From Isoetes taiwanensis (taxonomy: Eukaryota; Streptophyta; Lycopodiopsida; Isoetales; Isoetaceae), in NCBI GenBank assembly GCA_021234155.1, contig JAJEKV010000093.1, positions 1,490,001-1,554,000 on the forward strand: 64,000 bases of DNA. The letters run 5' to 3'. Positions 1 through 11,393 of the stretch are shown in pieces. A program made the translations under genes and the position numbers. How positions within the stretch are numbered: the stretch's first letter is position 1; every line of letters starts with the position of its first letter. The notes below the pieces were generated by a model that had not been told where the DNA came from, did not search any database, and saw only the letters and a list, made by a program, of their open reading frames with translations.

Positions 1-3000
1 GAGCAAGGGAACCGACGGAGCAGAGTTTGGGCCTGTCCTCCTCCCCGATGTGGCAAGTAGAAGTCGGGGCTTTTGCAAAGGCAAGACATTCATAAATTCG
101 CAAATTAATGCATTGTACGAAAAATAAATTCTGATTTTTTGCCAGCTGGAATCCTAATCCATTTCCAGCAAGACACAGCCCAATTTTCAAAAATTTCGGA
201 GAAGGTCTAGGTCAAAGGGTTAAGATTAGAACGGCCGGGCAGCCCGCTGTGGCAACCGAAATGCACCCTTCCCCAAGTCAAACGAGGCCAGACCTTGCAG
301 GATCCCTCACAAGAGGGGAGAGTCCCGACCCCAAGAGGCGGGATCCAAAAGTTCCCCGAGGCAGCCCTTTCCTCGGCATGCCCCCCTGGGTCGCGACGCT
401 TAATGACCACCCTCCCGAGCCCGGGTCCCCTATCCGACCGCTGATCCTCCGCTCGTGGGCCCTCTTCGAGAAGGCCCAAAAGATTCCAGATCGGGTCCGA
501 GAACTTGTCAAACCAAGGGCGCCCCGAGGTCGGCCTTTGTAGAAACCGCAGTTGTCTTGTCGCTCGGCACCGGGAGGCTCCTGAATGGCAAATCGACCCC
601 GCCAAATCGTCCGAATGGCTTAAATTACCCTAGGGAGCAAGTTACAAGGTCGGTTTTGCAAAAGAAAGAAACACTCACGCCTCCACGACAAGATCCCGCA
701 TCCACATCCTAGGCCAATTGACTACGAGTGTGATGGAAGTGAGCTACTTTGGCGCTTGGAGGTCGGGTGGTCTTCGCCACGGAACTTGGTCCCCGTGGCA
801 ACGCCGACGCTCGAGTCCATTGGCGTAGTCAAATCGCGATTCCGAGAGGGGGAGGTCGCCCGGCCCGGCCCCCGTGGCCTTGGGGAGAGGAAATTCGGGC
901 AAGCAGCTTCCGGGATTTTAGGGTCCGCGGCTCAAGGCCAACACCCCCACTCCACGCCAAGTCACGCGCAAGGTCCCCCCGACCGACAGGAGAGGGCCTC
1001 CAAAACGTAAACCCCGTGGGCTGCCGTGTTCTAGAAGGGTTTGGCGCTTTGGGGGCCGAGACTTGGTCTGTTGCACTTGGGACCCGGCCGAGAAGCCGCA
1101 GCCGAATACGGAGCAAGGGGAACCGACGGAACGGAGTTTGGGCCTGTCCTCCTCCCGATGTGGCAAGTAGAAGTCGGGGGCTTTGGCAAAGTGGCAAGAC
1201 ATTCATAAATTCGCAATTAATGCATTGTACGAAAAATAAATTCTGATTTTTGCCACCGATTCCTAACCCATCTCCAAAGACACAGCCCAATTTTCAAATT
1301 TTCGAGAAGGTCTAGGTCAAAGGGTTAGCATTAGAACGGGTCGGGCAGCCCGCTGTGGCAACCGAGCCGGCACCCTTCCCCAAGTCAAACGAGGCCAGAC
1401 CTTGCAGCATCCCTCACAAGAGGGGAGAGTCCGGACCCCAAGAGGCGGATCCAAAAGTTCCCGAGGCAGCCCTTCCCTCGGGCAAGCCCCCTCTGGGTCG
1501 CACGCTAATGACCACCCTCCCGAGCCCTGCCTCCCTATCCCACCATTGATCCTCCGCTCAGGGGGCCCTTCTGAAGGCCCAAAAGATTCCGATCGGGCCC
1601 GAGAACTTGTCAAACCGCAAGGCCCCCGAGGTCGGCCTTGTAGAAACCGGGCAGTTGTCTTGTCGCTCGGGCACCGGGAGGCTCCGAATGGCAAATCGAC
1701 CCCTCGCCAAATCGTCCGAATGGCGAAATTACCCTAGGGAGCAAGTTACAAGGTCGGTTTTGCAAAAGAAAGAAACACTCACGCCTCCCACGACAAGATC
1801 CCCGCATCCACATCCTAGGCCAATTGACTACGAGTGTGATGGAAGTGAGCTACTTTGGCTTCTTGAGGTCGGGTGGTCTTCGCCACTTTAACTTGGTCCC
1901 CTGTGGCAACGCCGACGCTCGAGTCCATTGGCGTAGTCAAATCGCGATTCCGAGAGGGGAGGTCACCCGTCCGGCCCCTGTGGCCTTGGGAGAGGAAATT
2001 CGGGGCAAGCAGCCTCGGGGATTTTAGGGTCCGCGGTGCTCAAGGCCAACACCCCCACTCCACGCCAAGTCACGGCCGCCAAGGTCCCGCCCGACCGGAC
2101 AGGAGAGAGGGCCTCCAAAACGTAAACCCCGTGGGCTGCCGTGTTCTAGAAGGGTTTGGCGCTTTGGGGCCGAGACTTGGTCTCAAGGCACTTGGGACCT
2201 GCCGAGAAGCCGCAGCCGAATACGGAGCAAGGGGAACCGACGGAACGGAGTTTGGGCCTGTCCTCCTCCCGGGATGTGGCAAGTAGAAGTCGGGGGCTTT
2301 TGCAAAGGGCAAGACATTCATAAATTCGCAATTAATGCATTGTACGAAAAATAAATTCTTATTTTTTGCCACCTGAATCCTAATCCATTTCCAAAGACAC
2401 AGCCCAATTTTCTAAATTTTCTGAGAAGGTCTAGGTCAAAGGGTTAGCATTAGAACGGCCGGGCAGCCCGCTGTGGCAAACCGAAGCTGGCACCCTTCCC
2501 CAAGTCAAACGAGGCCAGACCTTTTGCGTGGATCCCTCACAAGAGGGGGGAGAGTCCCGACCCCAAGAGGCGGATCCAAAAGTTCCCGAGGCAGCCCTTC
2601 CCCGGCAGCCCCTGGGTCGCACGCTAATGACCACCCTCCCGAGCCCTGCCCCCTATCCCACCGCTGATCCTCCGCTCAGGGCCCTCTTCGAAGGCCCAAA
2701 AGATTCCAGATCGGGCCCGAGAACTTGTCAAACCGCTGGGCGCCCCGAGGTCGGCCTTGTAGAAACCGCAGTTGTCTTGTCGCTCGGCACCGGGAGGTCC
2801 TAATGGCAGATCGACCGCCAAATCGTCCTAATGGCTAAATTACCCTAGGGAGCAAGTTACAAGGTCGGTTTTGCAAAAGAAAGAAACACTCACGCCTCCA
2901 CGACAAGATCCCCGCATCCACATCCTAGGCCAATTGACTACGAGTGTGATGGAAGTGAGCTACTTTGGCGCTTCTTGAGGTCGGGTGGTCTTCTCGCCAC

Positions 3001-4690
3001 CTTTAACTTGGTCCCCGTGGCAACGCCGACGCTCGAGTCCATTGGCGAGTCAAATCGCAATTCCTGAGAGGGGAGGTCGCCTGGCCCGCCCCTGTGGCCT
3101 TGGGGAGAGGGAAATTCGGGCAAGCAGCCGGGATTTTAGGGTCCGTGCTCAAGGCCAACACCCCCACTCCATCGCCAAGTCACGCCAGCAAGGTCCCGCC
3201 TCGACCGACAAGGAGAGGGCCTCCAAAACGAAACCCCGTGGGCTGCCGTGTTCTAGAAGGGTTTGGCGCTTTGGGGCCGAGACTTGGTCTCAAGCACTTG
3301 GGACCTGGCCGAGGAGCCGCAGCCGAGAATACGGAGCAAGGGGAACCGACGGAGCGGAAGTTTGGGCCTGTCCCTCCTCCGATGTGGCAAGTAGAAGTCG
3401 GGGGCTTTGCAAAGGGGCAAGACATTCATAAATTCGCAATTAATGCATTGTACGAAAATAAATTCTGATTTTTTGCCACCGGATTCCTAACCCATCTCCA
3501 GACACACAGCCCCAATTTTCAAATTTTCGAGAAGGTCTAGGTCAAAGGGTTAGATTAGAACGGTCGGGGCAGCCCGGTGTGGCAACCGAAATGGCACCCT
3601 TCCCCAAGTCAAACGAGGCCAGACCTTGCAGGGATCCCTCACAAGAGGGGAGAGTCCCGGACCCCAAGAGGCGGATCCAAAAACGCTCCCGAGGCAGCCC
3701 TTCCCCGGGCCGCTCCCCGGGTCGCACGCTTAATGACCACCCTCCCGAGCCCTGCCCCTATCCCACCGCTGATCCTCCATTCGTGGCCCCTCTTCGGGAA
3801 GGCCCAAAAGATTCCGTGATCGGTCCCGAGAACTTGTCAAACCGCGGGCGCCCCGAGGTCGACCTTTGTAGAAACCGCAGTTGTCTTGTCGCTCGGGCAC
3901 CGGGAGGCTCCTAAATGGCAAATCAACCCCGCCAAATCGTCCTAATGGCGAAATTACCCTAGGGAGCAAGTTACAAGGTCGGTTTTGCAAAAGAAAGAAA
4001 CACTCACGCCTTCCACGACAAGATCCCTCGCATCCACATCCTAGGCCAATTGACTACGAAAAGTGTGATGGAAGTGAGCTACTTTGGCGCTTCTTGAGGT
4101 CGGGTGGTCTTCGCCACGGAACTTGGTTCCTGTGGCAACGCCGACGCTCTCGAGTCCATTGGCGAGTCAAATCGCTGATCCGGAGAGGGAGGTCGCCTGG
4201 CCCGGCCCCCGTGGCCTTGGGGAGAGGAAATTCGGGCAAGCAGCCCCTGGGATTTTAGGGTCCGCGGCTCAAGGCAACACCCCCACTCCACGCCAAGTCA
4301 CGCAAGCAAGGTCCCCCCCGACCGACAGCGGAGAGGGCCTCCAAAACGTAAAACCCGCTGGGTTGCCGTGTTCTAGAAGGGTTTGGCGCTTTGGGGCCGG
4401 TGACTTGGTCTGTTGCACTTGGGACCCGGCCGAGAAGCCGCAGCCGGTGAATACGGAGCAAGGGGAACCGACGGAGCGAGTTTGGGCCCCCCCTCCTCCG
4501 ATGTGGCAAGTAGAAGTCGGGGGCTTTTGCAAAGCTGGCAAGACATTCATAAATTCCGCAATTAATGCATTGTACCTAAAATAAATTCTGATTTTTGCCA
4601 CCGATTCCTAACCCATCTCCAAAGACACAAACCCAATTTTCGAAATTTTCTGAGAAGGTCTAGGGTCAAAGGGTTAGCTAAGGTCAAAGG
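1..4690. repeat. ~1.11-kb satellite, tandem array of four copies
   Basis: A GC-rich unit repeats head to tail. The landmark GAGCAAGGGGAACCGACGG recurs near 1, 1111, 2224, 3334 and 4455, giving periods of about 1110, 1113, 1110 and 1121 bp. Other landmarks (the CCTAGGCCAATTGACTACGA block, the block ending in TTCTAGAAGGGTTTGGCGC, and the ATTAATGCATTGTACGAAAA block) keep the same order in every unit. The copies differ mainly by 1-4-base insertions or deletions. Many open frames cross the array, but none is conserved in frame between copies, so I call no gene. The window starts inside a copy, so the array probably continues to the left. It could be centromeric or subtelomeric satellite or an intergenic-spacer-type repeat; the sequence does not decide. 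Confidence 0.93.
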
Positions 4691-5440
4691 AATGGAGTTT
4701 GTGGGATCGCTGTACTTGGGGTTGACCTTGGCTCACCGGACGCTATACTTGGTCTAAGATTGCATTGGACGAAACCCCGTGGACTTGCCGCATTCTAGAA
4801 GGGTTTTGTTTTGGTTTTTCTGCCCCTAAAGCTATTTGACATGGATGGCATAACTAACTTGTAATGAACTGGTTTTGTTTCTAAACAATTGTACCTTTGA
4901 TGAAAGATTGCTTCATAGTTTCCAAGTGAAAATTTTTTAATGTGTCCGCACCGCCTTTGTTGCCCCCTGGTCAAAGACTTTTTTCGATGCACACTTTTTA
5001 GTTATGCATTTTATTGCATTTATGGTTTATAAATTCATAGTTAATGCATGGCATGGAATTAAATTATGGTTTTTGGTCACCGGCTTCCATGGTCATCACC
5101 AAAGATACGTGAAAATTTCCAAAATTTTCTGATAAGGTCCGCACCCAAGCTGGGGTTAGAACGGTCCCGGGCAGCCGCGTTGTTGGGCAAGCATGACCGC
5201 ACCCTTCCCCAAGTCAAACAAGGCGACTTTGAATGGCCACCTCAAGAGGGGAGAGTCCCGCCCCCGTGAGACGGACCCCCAAAATGTTCTCGAGGCAGCT
5301 TTGTCTCCCTGCACCGCCTCGGGACTCAGATAATGAACACCCTCCCCAAGCTCGCCCCTATATATCCGACCGCTGAATCCTCCGCTCAAGGATCCAGATC
5401 TCGGGGATCGCTCAAATAAGCCTAGGGACAAACTTTAATG
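4691..5440. repeat. Old, diverged copy of the 1.11-kb satellite
   Basis: Blocks of the satellite unit reappear in the same order but with much more divergence. They include the AAACCCCGTGG...TTCTAGAAGGGTTT block near 4770-4806 and the GGTTAGAACGG...CACCCTTCCCCAAGTCAAAC block near 5153-5220. The GAGGGGAGAGTCCC block follows near 5236. Stretches between them (about 4810-5060) have no counterpart in the clean copies. This looks like the decayed edge of the array, as expected where homogenisation by unequal exchange is weakest. Confidence 0.8.
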
Positions 5441-5760
5441 AGCTTCACATTAAAAAAAAAGATGCAAAAACAATAACGCCGCTATAACAAAATACGCCAT
5501 GGGGACGCCGGCGACGCAGATTTGAAATAACGCCGCGATGCGGCGTGGACGCCGCATGCGACGCCTCAGAATATTTTGAAATCATTCTAAAGGCTGCAAG
5601 GCCGGCTTTTCCGGAACTTCTTTTTGCCCTACTTCTTCGAGGTTCTTGGGCGATCCATCCTTCCCTTTCGCTTAGTTACCACGATCTACCCTTCCCTCCT
5701 TCAAGCAACTATTCTAAGGTTAGTATATCATGTTTTTAGATTGAATAGGTTTTTGGATTG
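5441..5760. other. GC-rich GACGCC-repeat segment, possible left end of a DNA transposon
   Basis: An A-rich run is followed by clustered ACGCC and GCGGCGT words, including ACGCCGCATGCGACGCC near 5550-5566. The same word family (GCGACGCC, GCCGCATGCGACGCG) is dense at 11,200-11,370, next to a CACTA-like terminus. The two segments may be the subterminal repeats of one element about 5.9 kb long. The left terminus is not clear: CACATTAAAAAAAAA near 5447 only weakly resembles the right end, and I see no matching 3-bp target duplication. From 5,570 to 5,760 I see no further structure. Confidence 0.35.
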
Positions 5761-5765
5761 AATGG

Positions 5766-6540
5766 TGCATGCCCAACCTTCCTCTTTTTTGGTTTCCTTT
5801 CCTTCCTCTTCTTCTTTGTTCTTGATTTTTTTTCTTCCCATTCTTCCATGCCTCGCTCATTCTTCCTCCTTTCTTTCTTTCTCATGCTTCATTTCTTCCC
5901 TCACTCTTCCTCATGCTTCATTTCTTCCTCCTTCTTCCATGCTTCATTCTTTCCTCATTCTTTCTTCCCATATTTCTTCTTTTCCTCATTTCTTTCTCAT
6001 TCTTTCTTCCTCATTCTTTCTCATTTCTTTTCTTCCTCATGCTTTCTCATTCTTTATTCCTCACTCTTTCTCATTCTTCCTCATTCTTTCTCATTTCTTG
6101 CTTTCTCATTTCTTTCTCATGCTTTCTCATTTCTTTCTCATTTCTTTCTCATGCTTTCTCATTTGTTTCTCATTTCCATTCTTTCTCATGCTTTCTCATT
6201 CCTCATTCTTTCCCTCCCTTCCCTCATTTCTTTCTTCTCTTCCCTTCCTTATTCTTCATTTTTTTTTCATTTCTTATTCTTCATTCTTTTTAATTTCATT
6301 TCTTCATTCTTCATTTGTTTCTTATTCTTCACATTTCTTCCTCACTTTCCATTCGATCCTTTTCTTTCCCTTCCCTTATTTCTTCCTTCCATTCTATTCC
6401 CTTCCTTCTCTTATTTCCTCTTATTATTTTTCTTCATTCTTTCTTGTTTCTTCTCTTATTTCTTCTCTATTCTATCCTTATTTCTTCTTCTTGATGTTTT
6501 TCTTCTTTGTTCTTATTCTTCTAATGCTTTGTTACTTCAA
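5766..6540. repeat. Long polypyrimidine tract with TTTCTCATGC words
   Basis: About 770 bases consist almost entirely of T and C on the + strand, built from variants of TTCCTCATTCTTTCTCATG. All three forward frames stay open over long stretches because pyrimidine codons contain no stops. The predicted proteins are only Ser/Phe/Leu/His low complexity, so I treat them as artefacts of composition. Purine-rich tracts with the complementary words occur at 18,540-19,150 and 37,080-37,270. Confidence 0.9.
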
Positions 6541-6660
6541 GGTGCTTTCTATTACGATTTGGACCCGACAGGATCTTGTACACGCGTCCTTATTTTGGTA
6601 AGTAGTTGATCGCACTTGCATTTTATTTTTATAGTTTTAAGTAGGTTAAAAAAATTGATG

Positions 6661-6950
6661 GAGTGGCTTGTTCAAGGGCACGGGTCGGCTCCACCTAGAG
6701 TGGAGAGGACCACGTACCCGGGTTCAAGTCCACTTCCGGCCCCACTTGTTATTTTTAGGTTTAAAATAATATTGTAGTGGCTTGTTCAAGGGCACGGTCG
6801 GCTCCACCTTGCGTGGAGAGGACTAGGTGTCCGGGTCCAAGTCCACTTTTCTTCTCATTCTTAGGTAGATGTGGCTACGGCAAGGACATGGTCGGCTCCA
6901 CCATGAAAGTGGGGAGGACCAGGTGTTCGGCCTTAGTTCACGCTTTATTG
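6661..6950 (+). repeat. Three tandem tRNA-like (SINE-head-like) units
   Basis: Three related units of about 75-85 bp start near 6662, 6777 and 6869. Each contains a GTGGCTTGTTCAAGGGCA-type block, a GTCGGCTCCACC block, a GGAGAGGAC block and (clearest in units 1 and 2) a GGGTTCAAGTCCACTT block. The last resembles a pol III B box (GGTTCRANNCC) and the first loosely resembles an A box, at a spacing typical of tRNA genes. I cannot fold any unit into a complete cloverleaf with an acceptor stem, so I do not call tRNA genes. A tandemly repeated SINE head is the most likely reading. The third unit has lost the B box. Confidence 0.55.
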
Positions 6951-7876
6951 TCGGGCTTTTAGCTAGAGGTAGCTAGGGCTAGGTTAAGTTAACAAAGAAT
7001 CGGATGATTCCCTTCACACCCGGTACTAGTTAAAAAAAAAAAAATAGGTTAGGCTAACTTAATGTAGTACTAATTCACACTAAAAAGCGTTGGTAAAAAA
7101 TAACTTAACTAATTAACTAAATTATTTCAACATGTCTAGTTAAGTTAGTCAAAGGCATAAAAATTATATGTACAATTAACTAAACTTAAAGTGACCTCTA
7201 TAGTGCTAATTTCTAATTTAGTTAATTTCTAGTTAATTTTGCTAACTAATCCGAACAAGGTGCGAAGATAAGTTTAGGTAGTGTTTTTGGTTAAAAAAGT
7301 TAACTAAATTTTGGGACTATCTGCTAACTAATTAACTAGTAATACGAATGTAAATTGACCGTGGGTCTGAATACCCTAATCTAACCTATTTAGTTCTTCT
7401 TGTTTCTTCTTCTTTTTTTCTTGCTTTTTGGGGCTGAGGGGTCGGATAAGGTATTAGTCGCCATAGGGCGTGTTATAAGTAATGATTATATGGTCTGCAT
7501 ACATGTTTGATATTGTCAGATTATGTTGCATTTACTTTGTGCATGCTTGGCTTTTGTATTCATTATTTTGTTTTGTTTTGTAGGCATAAAATGGCCTCAG
7601 TGAAGGACAGAGATGCTTAGTGAAATTAGGGCGATCCTCATCAATCACATATGCTTGCGTATCGAGGCGAACGACATATGCAAACCGATGATCGAATTAA
7701 CCGCTTTGTAGCATCGGTTGAGAAAGAATGTCGGTCCTAATTATGTGGGAGGTGGCGAGCATGAGTCCGAGTTGGAAGATATGATGAGAAAGAACTTAAA
7801 GTCTTGGGTTTGCAATCCCGAGCCGTAATTGAGGATGCTACTTTAAGTATAAAGTGCCACTTATGAGCCCCTATGC
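6951..7876. other. AT-rich stretch without a recognisable gene
   Basis: The segment is dominated by TTAACTAA/TTAGTTAA words (about 7,020-7,400), which make small imperfect inverted repeats. No open frame here has domain-like content. A short pyrimidine run (7,395-7,430) is followed by GGGGCTGAGGGG. The stretch at 7,590-7,830 has mixed composition and could be decayed coding sequence, but I recognise nothing in it. Confidence 0.5.
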
Positions 7877-8060
7877 TAGGGTTTGATGATGTGGCACACG
7901 CAAAGCTAGGGTTTGATGACATGGCACTTACTATGATGTGGCAATAGGAAGTCAGCGACGCGACACAACCTAGGGTTTGATGATGTGCCACACGCAACGT
8001 AGGGTTTCATGATGTGGCACTAAAAATGCCACGTGGATAATTTAGGGTTCGGTTGTATGA
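7877..8060 (+). repeat. Short repeat with telo-box-like TAGGGTTT starts
   Basis: The unit TAGGGTTTGATGATGTGGCA occurs with small changes at 7877, 7907, 7971 and 8000, with a fainter TAGGGTTC at 8043. Spacings are 30, 64 and 29 bp, so one unit of about 30 bp seems degenerate or missing. Each unit starts with an octamer matching the plant telo-box (AAACCCTA in reverse). Telo-boxes are known in plant promoters of translation-related genes and as interstitial telomere remnants. The added GATGATGTGGCA makes this a distinct minisatellite. Confidence 0.7.
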
Positions 8061-8519
8061 CATGATACATGGCCCGATAATATGGCAACCTAGAGTTCGA
8101 TATGCACCCCATACCTATATAATGAGATACTTTTCTAATATAAATAAGAAGATAAGAATATAAATTTAGGTATTTATTCAAAGACACTTGTTCAAAGCTT
8201 TTCTCTCGCTAATCTCGTTATGTTCAAATTAATATATATAGTCATGGCGGAGGCTCAATTCTTAGCGGTTTTCCTCATTGTGGCCCTCTTTCGGCCGATG
8301 CAATATTCATGGCATTACGCGTCTCCCCTCGCCCCGGTCAAGACGGTCAAGACTGCAGTAAGTCTGCCGGGGCTCATTAGTGGCACATTTCGAACCATAA
8401 AAATACTATTTTTCATCTCTATGGTTTGTAAGTATCATTCTATTATTGCAACCAATATCATTCATGGTTATCAAATGTTTCTCTCACAATTTCTTTTGAT
8501 CTAGGTGTGCTCTTTTTTC

Positions 8520-10700
8520 CTACGATGAATAGAGGTAATCGCAATCGTACGGAGAATGAGCAAGACGAAGGTAAGTATTTATATAGTTTTTATTATACGC
8601 TTTACCCTCTAATTAGGTATGTGAGTTTATGCATGGAGTTTTAATTTGTTGTGTAGAGGAAAGGGACGAGTTTAGAGAAAATAGGAGGAGGACTCCACGA
8701 GGTAGGGGCAATCGTGCTGATGTTCCTCCAAGACGCCAACCTCCACCTATCACTACACCAAAGAGGTTTGGGTATTAAGATAGCTTTTATAAAAATAATA
8801 AATAAATGAATTGTTTTTTGCATGATATTTGTGCTTCAGCTCCTCCGGGCGCTTCCGCCTTCCCTCGCAAACATGTCTCCCACGAGAGAGACCAAATTGC
8901 AAAAGATATTTTGCCTCTTTGACACCAACGCCAGTTAGGCAGCCTCCCGCTCCTATTCCCCAACGACATAGTGTTGATTATCGGCCTCCACGTTCTCGCG
9001 AGAATATTGAGAATGCTAGACGTAGTATGGACTCCCGTTCTAGGCAAGAGACGGGAACAGTTTTTTCTAATGCAAGGAACTTGGAGGAAGATTTCAACAG
9101 TAAATATATATCCACTACGCATCAAACATTTCTTTGGTTGCGGATGTTAAAGATGCTCATTCTCTCATTACTTCCCGTGTCAAGAAGTAGTGGAGCAACA
9201 GACTCACAACGCTTCAAGATCGCTAATCGATCATCACAGTGGTTCGGGATCCAAGAACATGGTCGCCGCCTGACTTGGAGAGGGAAGGATCCCGACGACG
9301 CCCACGTGTCACCAAGAAGAGCGCCCATTTCGCTTTGTTTTAGACACGAAGTCTCATGGGTGAATTGGCCCCAATATACCCGACTATCATATTAATAATA
9401 ATTTTTTTGATGTAAGTTATGTGAACATATTATTTAAGATATCAACCTTAAATATTAGTACTTTGTCATCTAAATTTGTTGTTTTGTTCATTCTCTTCAC
9501 TTAGAATACATTGCAAAGTGCTCAAAAGGTTCTTAATCGACGGATATGTATATTGACGGTAGACATAAACACGCTTTTATATACCCACCATTTATGCTTC
9601 AGGGACGCTCTTCCTAAGAAGGATGATGAGGGAAGTGTCTTTTATACTACACCGAGGGACGCGGTCACAAATAATATCTCTCGCTTATGGCCTCCCCAGC
9701 GGTATAGGGAGTGGCTCGGCGCTTATGACCAACGCCAAATAGAGAGCGTCAAAAATAAAATGAAACAGAGTTTCCCGAGAGATAGAAAAAGCAAAGGCGT
9801 TTAACCGAAGAAGCTCACTTCGATGATGGGCGAGCTTATACTTTAAAAGGAGGTACATGACCTAGTCATAGTCTTGTTTTTATTATTTTGATATGGCGTT
9901 GATCTATCGATGTATGTCAAAGGCACAATATGGTCAAGGAACTGAAGCGCACTTTAAAAAAGAAGGAGGCGATTGGTCAAAAGTCCCTAAACCACTTAAT
10001 CTCCACAAGGAAGATATCAAGGTATTTCTTATTTTTTTTGTCATTCGCTTCACTTTAACTTGTGATAATGTTGTGTGCCTTGCAATCGGATTGCATTCGA
10101 ACGTGCAAAGGATCCAAAAAAACATAGAGCTCGGACCGACAAAAGCAACTAAAAGCACGCCTTGGCCGCCTCATTTGGGTCTTGCTCGGCGAAAGGGTTT
10201 CATTATAGATTCAGTAAGAGCTATATTAGTTCACATTAATTTTAATAAGAACTTTAAATGTCACTAGCTAATACTCGTTATATTGTCATAGGAATATCTA
10301 TATACGGGTTTGCCCCTAGCAAGCAAAGCCAGGTACAAGTAGCCACTTTTAACGGGGAGTCGTTTATCCAGATCAACAGCTATACGACGAGGGAACTCTC
10401 CCAATTCGGCGGAATGCGGGGTGCGTTGTAGAAAATTATTATAATTCTATGAACTACATTAACGCCATATTCTTTTGGTTTTATAGGAAGCAAGTGGGAT
10501 ATGAATGAAGGTCTAGAGCATGACATGGGGCTCTGGGCTGGCGAGGGATCTGCAAACGTCATTTGGAGAGCCATCCAATCGCGAACCGTATGGGCCGGGC
10601 GTTTCGAGGCGTTCTCTAACTACGCACTCGGATGACTACTCCAATCAATCGAGAGAGAGTAGCTCTAGGCTAAAAGGGTGGATACTCCTCTTAACGAGTC
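8520..10700 (+). pseudogene. Unclassified spliced coding remnants, probably transposon-derived
   Basis: Several open + strand pieces look like broken exons. A start near 8525 gives MNRGNRNRTENEQDE, followed by intron-like sequence and a basic Arg/Pro-rich piece near 8660-8765. A Pro/Arg-rich piece spans 8840-9080. A piece at 9590-9780 contains LWPPQRYREWLGAYDQRQIE. One near 10,110-10,200 contains GPTKATKSTPWPP. AG splice acceptors precede some of them, but reading frames break between pieces. The position between GC-rich putative transposon ends suggests a decayed transposase gene of a CACTA-like element. I do not recognise a defined transposase domain, so the function stays unassigned. Confidence 0.3.
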
Positions 10701-10880
10701 TTTTGTGATTATTTAAAAATATAAATACAATTCACTTTTGTGATTATTTAAAAATATAAATATAAAAATAATTTTGTGACTATTTAAAAATATGAATATA
10801 AAAACACTTTTGTGATTATTTAAAAATATTTTTATATTTATATTTTTATATAAATATTTTTTTTTTTTTTTTTTTTTTTC
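10701..10880. repeat. ~36-bp AT-rich tandem repeat
   Basis: Four units beginning TTTTGTGATTATTTAAAAAT start near 10,701, 10,736, 10,772 and 10,808 (periods 35-36 bp). They are followed by TATTTTTATATTTATATTTT and a run of about 20 T. The array marks a sharp change from AT-rich to very GC-rich DNA. Confidence 0.85.
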
Positions 10881-11393
10881 CTACATCGCCGTGATGCGAC
10901 GATCCATCGGGGCTTTTTTTGCCACGGGGCTTTTCTATACGCCGATTTTCGAATTTTCCATCGCAGTATATTCCACGCGTCACGCCGCATGACGTGACAC
11001 GTGGCTTTTTACGCGTGTATATTGCACGTGTATATTCCACGGTATATGCCACGCGTATATACCACGTGTCGCTTCCGCGGTCACGCCAAGATGCGGCGAT
11101 ACACGGGGCTTTACTTCGCGACGCTGGGATTTTGGTGATGTTCCACGGTATATTCCACGTGTATATTCCACGCGTATATTTCACGCAGTCACGCGTTACG
11201 CGACGCCCTCACGGCGACGCCGGCGGTCACGCCTCGCGTCTGACGCCCGTCTGACGCGACGCCAACGCCGTGATGCGACGCGACGCCGCATGCGACGCGG
11301 TTCGCAACGACGTCTGGCGACGCCGCCGACGTCAGTAGACGCCGCGGGGCACGCCGCTATTGGCGTCGCTAAATGCCCCTTTTCTTGTTGTGT
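10881..11393 (-). mobile_element. GC-rich subterminal repeats and CACTA-like transposon end
   Basis: Two repeat types fill this segment. At 10,965-11,185 GTATATTCCACG and variants (GTATATACCACGTG, GTATATTGCACG) occur about eight times. At 11,200-11,370 GACGCC/GCGACGC words dominate. The segment ends in CCCCTTTTCTTGTTGTG. Read on the - strand this is CACAACAAGAAAAGGGG, close to the CACTACAAGAAAA ends of plant CACTA (En/Spm) elements. Dense subterminal repeats are a known hallmark of that superfamily. The partner end (about 5,447) is weak and no 3-bp target duplication is evident, so this could be a truncated element or a solo end. Confidence 0.45.

Noticed and set aside
207-4601. Many open reading frames of 60-166 codons on both strands in the satellite
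   Set aside because: They change frame and sequence between copies of the same repeat and carry no domain. GC-rich DNA has few stop codons.
5758-6609. Two overlapping ~280-codon frames with membrane-like Ser/Phe/Leu composition
   Set aside because: They come from a polypyrimidine tract in which all frames are open. Apparent hydrophobicity is a by-product of TTT/TCT/CTT codons.
6661-6950. Functional tRNA genes
   Set aside because: B-box-like words are present, but no full cloverleaf with acceptor stem and anticodon loop can be drawn.
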